A DNA stretch of 64,000 nt, taken from positions 1 to 64,000 of the forward strand of contig NZ_WMCD01000010.1 of NCBI RefSeq assembly GCF_010994275.1, given 5' to 3'. This DNA is from Cyclobacterium jeungdonense. GTDB lineage: Bacteria > Bacteroidota > Bacteroidia > Cytophagales > Cyclobacteriaceae. Below are positions 57,962-64,000 of the stretch, one piece after another. Position 1 is the stretch's first letter. Every line of letters begins with the position of its first letter. A model generated the notes under the pieces. That model searched no databases. It had not been told where the DNA came from and worked only from the letters and a program-made list of their open reading frames with translations. The position numbers and the translations under genes are program-made.

Positions 57962-59171
57962 ATTGCAGGCTCAATAACGTAAGGTCATCTCTTCTAGGAA
58001 CACCGGCAGAAAAAGCATCCAACTCGGAAAAAAATCCAGCGTGGAATTCATCCGGACTGATACCATCGTGTGACTCAATAAAGCTCAAAAAACGTTCTTC
58101 CCCAAATTCCTCTTCTGAAGGGTTCAAAGTTTCAGTAAGCCCGTCCGTGTAGAGATGCAACACAAAAGCCTCCAGATTGTCCCGCTGACCTTCTTCCAAA
58201 AAAGGCAGGAACTCAAAAGCTCCTAAAATGGTGGTTCCGGCCTCCAACTCTTCCACCTTCCCACCCTGCTTCATACACAATACCGGTGGGTTGTGCCCGG
58301 CATTGATATAACGGAGTCTTCGTTCGGAGTACCGGTAATGCCCCAGGAAAAAGGTGATGAAACGTTCTCCTTTGGTGTTTTCAAACGTCGTAGAATTCAA
58401 TTGCTCAACGATGGTTCGTAATCCGGAACCACTTCTTAATAAGGTTCTTAATGCAGCTTGAAAATTGGACATCAGCAGAGAGGCGGGCATTCCTTTTCCG
58501 GAAACATCTGCCACACAGAAATAGACGTCATTTTCGTTGGGCTGGATCAAATCATAATAATCACCTCCCACCGTACTGTGAGGAAAGTAGGTGACTTTTG
58601 CTTTTAATTTGGCATGGCTTGGAAGGCTGGACGGGAGGAGCATGCGCTGCACATTGCTGGCGATTTCCATTTCTTTCCGCAAACGCTCCTGTTCAAGTTG
58701 TTTCCTGGCAAAGCGCTTGTTTTCCAGCGCCACTACCAAAATATTGGTAAGGGCTTGCGTAAAATCCAGGTCCAGGTCCTTTTCTTTGTCTTTGGTATTC
58801 AGAAATAAAATGGCCAACATCTTTTCCTTATGATAAACGGGAACGTAAATATTGACTTCAGAAAAGGAATATTCCTCGGAGAGACTCAGGCTGAGCTTTC
58901 CCAGGTCTTTGTTTTCCTGAACATCGGCTTTTTGAATATGGTCTGGCAATTTTCCCTTGACCTGATGTGAAATGCGACGTTCAAAAAATTGTTCCTTTTC
59001 ATTGAATACGTACAAAAGCAGGGCTTTGATATTGAGGTGCACCAGGCAGGTGAATTTAAAAATATTCAGCAATACCTTTTCTGTTTTGTTCTCGTTGATG
59101 GCCTGGGTAATTTCCAATAAGGCCTTTAATTCCAATTCTTTTCGTTGGTATTTTAACGTTTCGATGGTCAT
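57939..59171 (-). CDS. SpoIIE-type PP2C phosphatase with a GAF-like sensor domain
   Basis: The 410-residue cytoplasmic protein has an N-terminal coiled start, a GAF-like domain (about 15-160), a short coiled linker (ARKQLEQERLRKEME) and a PPM/SpoIIE serine phosphatase domain (about 185-405). Metal-binding motifs GGDYYDL, VADVSGKGMPA, TDGLTE and RRDDLTLL are all present. Such phosphatases act on anti-anti-sigma factors (STAS proteins) in partner switching; no STAS or anti-sigma gene is in this window. Gene order links it with envelope-glycan genes: one base from the small protein upstream and a 23-base overlap with the deacetylase downstream. Confidence 0.9.
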   Translation of the reverse strand: MTIETLKYQRKELELKALLEITQAINENKTEKVLLNIFKFTCLVHLNIKALLLYVFNEKEQFFERRISHQVKGKLPDHIQKADVQENKDLGKLSLSLSEEYSFSEVNIYVPVYHKEKMLAILFLNTKDKEKDLDLDFTQALTNILVVALENKRFARKQLEQERLRKEMEIASNVQRMLLPSSLPSHAKLKAKVTYFPHSTVGGDYYDLIQPNENDVYFCVADVSGKGMPASLLMSNFQAALRTLLRSGSGLRTIVEQLNSTTFENTKGERFITFFLGHYRYSERRLRYINAGHNPPVLCMKQGGKVEELEAGTTILGAFEFLPFLEEGQRDNLEAFVLHLYTDGLTETLNPSEEEFGEERFLSFIESHDGISPDEFHAGFFSELDAFSAGVPRRDDLTLLSLQFDGNEAL

Positions 59172-59172
59172 G

Positions 59173-59424
59173 TCAGAGGGTATTGTGGTTCAAAAGCCCT
59201 TGTTTACTGGCCAGGTAATACAGTTCTTTACCGTTGATAGTCAGCGAAGGGGGGGCGAAAATTTCCTCCTCGGGTCCTGAATAACACTTTATCCATTCCT
59301 TTTTCAATAGTGACTCCAGAGTAAAAAGCAGCCGCTCGTCTTCCCAATCCAATTTATTTTTTAGGTATTCGTAGGATTGAAGAAAATACAACTCATCTAA
59401 TAAATCAAATTCATCATCGGTCAT
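59173..59424 (-). CDS. Small conserved hypothetical protein
   Basis: This 83-residue acidic protein has no domain I can name. The layout of helices followed by a short beta hairpin (SLTINGKELYYLASKQGLL) resembles a small winged-helix fold, but this is a weak impression. It ends one base before the SpoIIE phosphatase start, so it is translationally coupled with it and may regulate it or serve as its partner. Confidence 0.65.
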   Translation of the reverse strand: MTDDEFDLLDELYFLQSYEYLKNKLDWEDERLLFTLESLLKKEWIKCYSGPEEEIFAPPSLTINGKELYYLASKQGLLNHNTL

Positions 59425-59467
59425 TTCAGCCCGTCAGTAAGGTGGAATGACAAAAATAAGGGATTGA

Positions 59468-60589
59468 TTAGTTTTTCCTTCCTTTCCAGGTATATTTTCC
59501 TGTAATCGCCCGAGGAAAGGTAATCAGGACCATTAAAGGAAAAATCCAACCTGCCACAAAATAATCCCCGTTGCCTCCGGGTTTCCCAAATTGCTGCAAC
59601 ACCTTTCCCAATACTGCTCTTTCCGTAAGAAATTTAAGGATACCATATAAAACCGTCCAGCCGATAAAGGAAAAGGAAATAAAAGGGATCACCAGTGAAA
59701 AAACCTGGCAAAGGCTCAGCAGCACCAAAATTGCCGCGGCCATGGCATGGCCAATCTCTTTATGGGCATTCCACTTGCTTGCCCATCGACTGCGTTGGGC
59801 AATCCAGGCCCTTGTGTGAGGCAGGGGATGGGTCAGGACCAATGAATCAGAACTGGGATTGTACCTTACTGCTTCCGATCCGAAATTACGGACAAATTTT
59901 TTCATCAAAAATTCATCGTCTCCAGTCAACAAATGTTCGTTGCCTTGATACCCGGAAACGGCATGAAAAGCGGCTTTTCGGAAAGCCAGGTTGGCACCGC
60001 TGCACATCAGGGGATGTTTCAGATAATAGCTTACCCCTGTGAGCAATCCAATGCTTGCCCATTCGATTCGTTGAAACCGCGCAAAAATCCCCTTAGCGGA
60101 TGATGAAAGGACCGGACCAGCCACCATCTGAACCTCCGGCACGGCAAATGCAGCAGCCATTTCCTCAACCCACCCACTTATAATTTGCACGTCGGCATCC
60201 GTAGTAAGGATCAAACCGGTGCTGCTGCGACCAATGCCGGATTGCAAGGCCGCTTTTTTTCCAGACCCATTACTTTTCACACACTGCCAATGCGGCAATC
60301 CCTGGCTGGCAATAAATTTTCTTATTAGTTCCTGCCCCTTATCCTCGCTATGATCGTCAATGAAAACAACGGGAAGCTGATCGGGCAGGTGCATTAAAAG
60401 GTTCGGTAGCAAGTTCCGCAGGTTTCCTTCTTCATTTCGAAAGGGAACCAGCACCGTACAATCCGGAAGTCCATTGGCTGGTTTTATGCGGAACTTGGCT
60501 AACTCATTCCAACAACGACCTAGAAAAAGCATGCCCAGCAGGTAAACCGCCAAAATGGAAAAACATAGCGTACCTATCAATGAAACCAT
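59468..60589 (-). CDS. Family 2 glycosyltransferase, membrane-associated
   Basis: The 373-residue protein has an N-terminal membrane helix, a GT2 domain with VPFRNEEGNL, FIDDHSED, TTDADVQ and the acceptor motif QRSRWASK, and C-terminal membrane helices. It resembles the glycosyltransferase at 56221, so the operon has two related enzymes. The open frame reaches 60640, but that start would overlap the divergent ruvC gene; the ATG at 60589 begins directly with the membrane helix and is preferred. It heads the seven-gene minus-strand operon. Confidence 0.85.
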   Translation of the reverse strand: MVSLIGTLCFSILAVYLLGMLFLGRCWNELAKFRIKPANGLPDCTVLVPFRNEEGNLRNLLPNLLMHLPDQLPVVFIDDHSEDKGQELIRKFIASQGLPHWQCVKSNGSGKKAALQSGIGRSSTGLILTTDADVQIISGWVEEMAAAFAVPEVQMVAGPVLSSSAKGIFARFQRIEWASIGLLTGVSYYLKHPLMCSGANLAFRKAAFHAVSGYQGNEHLLTGDDEFLMKKFVRNFGSEAVRYNPSSDSLVLTHPLPHTRAWIAQRSRWASKWNAHKEIGHAMAAAILVLLSLCQVFSLVIPFISFSFIGWTVLYGILKFLTERAVLGKVLQQFGKPGGNGDYFVAGWIFPLMVLITFPRAITGKYTWKGRKN

Positions 60590-60624
60590 GTGCTGCTTTA
60601 ATGGATTTGTGGTAAATTGCAACG

Positions 60625-61200
60625 ATGGGTAAAGAAGCAAAAATTCAGCAGAAGGAAAAAATAATTTTGGGTATTGACCCAGGTACCACGGTCATGGGAT
60701 ATGGGCTTATTTTAGTTCGGGGCAATAGCTATTCGTTGCTGCAGTTTGGTGTTATCCATTTAAAAAAATACAGTGACCATGCATTGAAACTGAAAAAAAT
60801 ATTTGACAAAATCAGTGGCATTCTGGATGAGTTTTCCCCCGATGCAGTGGCACTCGAAGCCCCCTTTTACGGTCAAAATGTGCAATCCATGCTCAAATTG
60901 GGAAGGGCTCAGGGCGTGGCCATGGCAGCAGCACTTGCCAAAGAAATAGCTATTACGGAATACGCCCCCAAGAAGGTAAAACAATCGGTTACCGGCAACG
61001 GAAATGCCTCCAAGGTACAAGTAGCAGAAATGCTGAAAACCCTGTTGAACCTGCAGGAACTGCCCCAACTGCTAGATGCAACGGATGCCCTTGCGGTAGC
61101 GCTGTGCCATCATTTCCACGAAGGGCGTGTACAAACCCGCGGAAGAAGCGGGGGCTGGAAGTCCTTTCTGTCTGAAAACCCGGACCGAATTAAAAAATAA
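60625..61200 (+). CDS. ruvC: Holliday junction resolvase RuvC
   Basis: The 191-residue RNase-H-fold nuclease has the four acidic catalytic residues D18 (GIDPGT), E78 (ALEAPF), D151 and D154 (LDATDALAVALCHH). RuvC cleaves Holliday junctions moved by RuvAB; those genes are not here. The N-terminus has about ten extra polar residues before the first strand. It is divergent from the glycosyltransferase operon, with only 35 bases between the two starts. Confidence 0.95.
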   Translation: MGKEAKIQQKEKIILGIDPGTTVMGYGLILVRGNSYSLLQFGVIHLKKYSDHALKLKKIFDKISGILDEFSPDAVALEAPFYGQNVQSMLKLGRAQGVAMAAALAKEIAITEYAPKKVKQSVTGNGNASKVQVAEMLKTLLNLQELPQLLDATDALAVALCHHFHEGRVQTRGRSGGWKSFLSENPDRIKK

Positions 61201-61266
61201 CAACCTAAAAATTCCGATTTCAACGGTTAATTGGTACATTAGAGAAGGCCTAAAAATAGGAAGGGT

Positions 61267-61683
61267 ATGAAAAAAATGGTATTGGATTGCGAAAATTGCT
61301 ATGCGGAGTTCGTCAACCGACTCAATGACTTGAGAGATGTGATTCAGGAAGGCAAAAGTCATGGTATGGATGACAGGATTCGGGCTGAAATAGTCAAGTC
61401 CTTTGAAAAAGCCCATGACGCCGCCCTGGAAACCATCGCTGCCTATTTCAGGAATCAGGGAAAGCCTGCTTTTTCCGGATCCAGGGATGCCACCGTAGAG
61501 GCTTTTCACGCGGACTTGATCGACGATGGTCAGGGATGGCTGGACATGATCATTTGCCGGATTAAATACAATCCCCTCTATCCGGGTGATTATCTGGGTT
61601 CTTTGACAGAAAATATTGTAAAAAAATACATCCATTTTTTAGAAGGATTTGAACGGGTCATGGAAAAAAACCTGGACACCTAA
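61267..61683 (+). CDS. Nucleotidyltransferase substrate-binding (HI0074/HEPN-fold) protein, orphan
   Basis: The 138-residue helical protein resembles the HI0074-type NTase_sub_bind family (PF08780). It has the pattern of an early helix (VNRLNDLRDVI), KSFEKAHDAALETIAAYF, SRDATVEAFHADLI, then GWLDMIICR. In this family the protein pairs with a small MNT nucleotidyltransferase, forming a toxin-antitoxin-like or modification pair. No MNT gene lies next to it. The expected RN-x-x-x-H segment reads RIKYNPLYP, without histidine, so the HEPN nuclease site is lost. It follows ruvC by 66 bases and may be co-transcribed. Confidence 0.6.
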   Translation: MKKMVLDCENCYAEFVNRLNDLRDVIQEGKSHGMDDRIRAEIVKSFEKAHDAALETIAAYFRNQGKPAFSGSRDATVEAFHADLIDDGQGWLDMIICRIKYNPLYPGDYLGSLTENIVKKYIHFLEGFERVMEKNLDT

Positions 61684-61799
61684 ATTAAAATCAAAAAAAA
61701 CGAGTTCCGGTGTAGCACTTTTGCAATCCATTGCGTCTCAGGAATAAGCATCTAAATGAGATGTCCCTGAAAACCTTTTCAAATACGTTCCAATAGGCC

Positions 61800-63080
61800 A
61801 TGAAGACACATTTACAAAAAAAATTCCGCTTGACCATGCAGCTGATGCTCTCGCTCATGCTGGTATTGGTTTTTCCTTCCTGTGAAGATCAACTGGAATC
61901 CACCTACACCTACCAAACCCAGGTGCCGGTCTTCCTACAGGTGAATACCTTTAGGGAAGCAGATATTATCATCGAACCGGCCAAACCGCTGGACAATCCT
62001 GGTAAAATTTACATTTTTGGCGATTACCTTTTTATATCCGAACCCGGAAAAGGAATCCATATTCTGGACAATACCGACCCAGCCAGTCCACGGAACCTGA
62101 ATTTTATCAACATCCCGGGAACGGGAGACATGGCGATCAATGATAATATTCTCTATGCCGACAATTACGTAGATCTTTTGGCTTTTGACATTTCCGATCC
62201 ACAGGACATTGAAATGGTCAAAAGGGAGGAAGATGTTTTCCCCAACCTGTATTCCAATGAAGAAACCGGAACCATCGTCACCTACAAAGATACCCTGATA
62301 AGTTCCACTGATCCCAATATGATGTGGTCCAGCTGGGGAAGGCCGGCTTTTAGATCGGATTTTATGGCCATGGAATCCCTGGCTTCCTACAGCGGTAAGG
62401 CTGGTGGACAAAGTTACGGTCAGGGTGGTTCCATGGCACGATTTACCCTACTGGGCGGTCACCTTTATACCGTGGATGATTACGACCTGCGGGTATTCAG
62501 TGTGGAAGAACCTACCGATCCGCAATACCTGAAAAACATTAACCTGGGCTGGGGTATCGAAACCATTTTCCCCTTCAAAGGAAAATTATTTATCGGTTCC
62601 ATGACCGGCATGCATATTTACGATGCCAGCAACCCGTCCGATCCCCAAAAAATGGCAGTGTACGAACACGTGACTTCCTGTGACCCCGTGGTCGTAAACG
62701 ATGATTACGCTTTTGTGACTCTAAGAAGTGCTGCACTTTGTCGCATGGGTGCCGATGAATTGCACGTGCTGGATATTAAAGACCTATACAATCCTCAGTT
62801 AATCAAATCCTACCCCATGGATAACCCACATGGACTAGGTCTTTCGGGAGATTATTTGTACCTTGCAGAAGGCGAGTACGGATTGAAGAGTTTTAACGTA
62901 GCAGATGTCTTGGAGATCAGTAATAACCGTTTGGAGCACCTGAAAGATTTTACTGCCATAGACATTATACCCGGGCCCAAATCCCTGATTGTGATTGGCC
63001 CGGATGGCGTTTGTCAGTTTGACTACTCCAATCCAGAAAAACTGAAGAAATTAAGCTGTATAAACGTATCGTTTCGCTAA
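61800..63080 (+). CDS. LVIVD-repeat beta-propeller lipoprotein
   Basis: This 426-residue lipoprotein has a signal peptide with lipobox FPSC (C28). A propeller of repeated LVIVD-type blades follows: GKIYIFGDYLFISE then GIHILDNTDPASPR, LLAFDISDPQDI, LRVFSVEEPTDPQ, MHIYDASNPSDPQ and LHVLDIKDLYNPQ. These repeats occur in surface-exposed proteins of Bacteroidota; their ligand is unknown. The next gene, for an outer-membrane protein, begins immediately after its stop, so the two probably form a functional pair at the outer membrane. Confidence 0.85.
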   Translation: MKTHLQKKFRLTMQLMLSLMLVLVFPSCEDQLESTYTYQTQVPVFLQVNTFREADIIIEPAKPLDNPGKIYIFGDYLFISEPGKGIHILDNTDPASPRNLNFINIPGTGDMAINDNILYADNYVDLLAFDISDPQDIEMVKREEDVFPNLYSNEETGTIVTYKDTLISSTDPNMMWSSWGRPAFRSDFMAMESLASYSGKAGGQSYGQGGSMARFTLLGGHLYTVDDYDLRVFSVEEPTDPQYLKNINLGWGIETIFPFKGKLFIGSMTGMHIYDASNPSDPQKMAVYEHVTSCDPVVVNDDYAFVTLRSAALCRMGADELHVLDIKDLYNPQLIKSYPMDNPHGLGLSGDYLYLAEGEYGLKSFNVADVLEISNNRLEHLKDFTAIDIIPGPKSLIVIGPDGVCQFDYSNPEKLKKLSCINVSFR

Positions 63081-63677
63081 ATGAAGGTCATATACACCAT
63101 TTTTGCAGCGACCCTATATTTGGCCTGTCCTTCTAACAGCTGGGGACAGGCCTTTTCTTACACCCATCATTCGGAAATAGGGATACTCACCGGCAGGGAT
63201 AATTTTGGTGAGCGAATCAACTTCACCTTCCAAACCTTCAACGGGCTTCAACTTTCCGAGCGGCATGCTTTTGGATTTGTAACAGGGCTGGACCAATATG
63301 GCAGCCTCTCTGTGGTGCCCATCGCCATGGGGTGGCGCGGCATTTTAAATCCTTTGAATAAGTGGCAATTGTATGGAGGCGTGGATCTGGGATTCGGCTC
63401 CACCCTGCTAGAACCTACTGTTGTTACCACATGGAACGAACACCGCTGGCAGGACGGAGGATTTATGGGGCAGTCCAGCATAGGGCTGAGGATTAAAAAC
63501 AAGAAGGCGAATTTCTGGTCGTTCAGCCTGGCATATAAACGTCAAATTTACCATCTCACCACCGCTAATCCCCGGGAACTTTCCCCTGATCGGAATCGAC
63601 CAGAGGACTGGAGTTATTACGCCAAAGACAAAATCACCTTTAATAATGTGGTGTATCGGTTGGGATATTGGTTTTGA
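63081..63677 (+). CDS. Predicted outer-membrane beta-barrel protein
   Basis: The 198-residue protein has a signal peptide (about 1-22, ending SWGQ). It is followed by alternating hydrophobic/polar strands with many aromatic residues and a C-terminal YWF ending in the aromatic residue typical of outer-membrane barrels. I do not recognise a named family. The start codon directly follows the stop of the LVIVD lipoprotein gene (TAAATG), so they are co-translated. An anchoring or channel role for the lipoprotein is possible but unproven. Confidence 0.7.
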   Translation: MKVIYTIFAATLYLACPSNSWGQAFSYTHHSEIGILTGRDNFGERINFTFQTFNGLQLSERHAFGFVTGLDQYGSLSVVPIAMGWRGILNPLNKWQLYGGVDLGFGSTLLEPTVVTTWNEHRWQDGGFMGQSSIGLRIKNKKANFWSFSLAYKRQIYHLTTANPRELSPDRNRPEDWSYYAKDKITFNNVVYRLGYWF

Positions 63678-63702
63678 AAAATTGAAATATTGGTCACAAA
63701 AA

Positions 63703-63811
63703 CAGGATTGCAAATCCTGGATATCTGGAGTTTGACATTACAATTGTCGAACAGCGGAGCTCCTCGGAATTTGTAATTCCGTCGTCCAGATAAGGGGGAT
63801 TTGTAATCCCC
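63703..63811. repeat. Cluster of short REP-like palindromes
   Basis: Three perfect palindromes share one design, seven-base arms around a trinucleotide: CAGGATT-GCA-AATCCTG (63703-63719), CGGAATT-TGT-AATTCCG (63765-63781) and GGGGATT-TGT-AATCCCC (63795-63811). A weaker one, GACATT-ACA-ATTGTC, lies at 63734-63748. This resembles REP clusters. Confidence 0.6.
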
Positions 63812-63934
63812 AAAACGGTCCGACACCTGGATACCATGGACCAGCCGTAAAGAAAATCGTTCTTAAAACACATCCGGAATGCCATTAAAAATGGCTTTTT
63901 GGCCAGCTCTAATCTGCATATCGCTCCTAAAATA

Positions 63935-63963
63935 ACTGGGTGAAGCGACATACTTCACCCAGT
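63935..63963. terminator. Strong hairpin, probable terminator
   Basis: A perfect 11-bp stem ACTGGGTGAAG / CTTCACCCAGT has a seven-base loop. TTATTTTA follows on the minus strand, which suits a gene entering from the right of the window. On the plus strand a T-run appears only after several bases. The region from 63678 to the window end holds no supported gene. Confidence 0.6.
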
Positions 63964-64000
63964 ACTCATCTTTTTATCTGTGTTAATCTGTGCTATCTGT

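Noticed and set aside
63617..63951. Minus-strand frames of 69 and 85 codons near the right edge
   Set aside because: They cross the REP-like palindromes and encode nothing recognisable.
63970..64000. Phrase ATCTGTGTTAATCTGTG at the window end
   Set aside because: A low-information intergenic phrase seen in many bacteria; truncated by the window edge, so no element can be defined.

Overview
The window comes from a member of the Bacteroidota, most likely a marine or environmental Cytophagales of the Cyclobacteriaceae type. The evidence is a giant secreted protein ending in a type IX secretion (T9SS) sorting domain, promoter-like boxes of the Bacteroidota form (TTTG, 19-21 bases, TAnnTTTG), an exbB / small membrane protein / exbD / exbD operon, paired half-size YeeE/YedE proteins, and the near absence of Shine-Dalgarno sequences. 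The species cannot be told from the sequence alone.

Layout. (1) 365-20614, minus strand: one gene for a 6749-residue cell-surface protein built from jelly-roll, malectin, DUF5018-like, sorbosone-dehydrogenase-like propeller, DUF4114-like and PKD modules, with clear internal duplications at three scales. (2) 21479-25259: a TlpA-like thioredoxin, a divergent AT-rich RsgA GTPase and an ArsP-type permease, separated by long gene-poor gaps. (3) 25437-41389: a carbohydrate and secreted-hydrolase region without SusC/SusD: FAD-dependent oxidoreductase lipoprotein, GH140-like hydrolase, BNR_4-ThuA fusion, ceramidase-like protein, DUF1080 protein, a large unrecognised secreted protein, a permuted SGNH / alpha-beta-hydrolase protein, then a minus-strand set of Nramp-like transporter, epimerase-like protein and DapA-like aldolase. 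(4) 41444-48124: small conserved proteins, bactofilin, a single-domain response regulator and smc. (5) 48169-51239: sulfur and persulfide genes (two YeeE/YedE halves, MBL-rhodanese fusion, rhodanese). (6) 51379-53690: ExbB/ExbD energy-transducing operon, then tRNA-Ser(GGA). (7) 54245-60589: a compact minus-strand operon (glycosyltransferase, small protein, SpoIIE phosphatase, polysaccharide deacetylase, glycosyltransferase, TatD, asparaginase). (8) 60625-63677: ruvC, an orphan nucleotidyltransferase-substrate-binding (HEPN-fold) protein, and an LVIVD lipoprotein followed by an outer-membrane protein.

The most unusual item is a five-copy dispersed repeat of about 95-150 bp (copies at 27251, 31152, 32693, 33735 minus and 56224 minus). 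It begins with ATGAAATCGA and ends with ATAAACAGATGAAA. In four copies the last ATG is the real start codon of the next gene. If the repeat is removed in thought, the flanking genes close up to normal operon spacing: a 4-base ATGA overlap at tatD and 31-32 bases at two other sites. Each copy also carries a short reading frame of similar sequence. This looks like a mobile or regulatory element that sits exactly at start codons. I could not test its distribution without a search.
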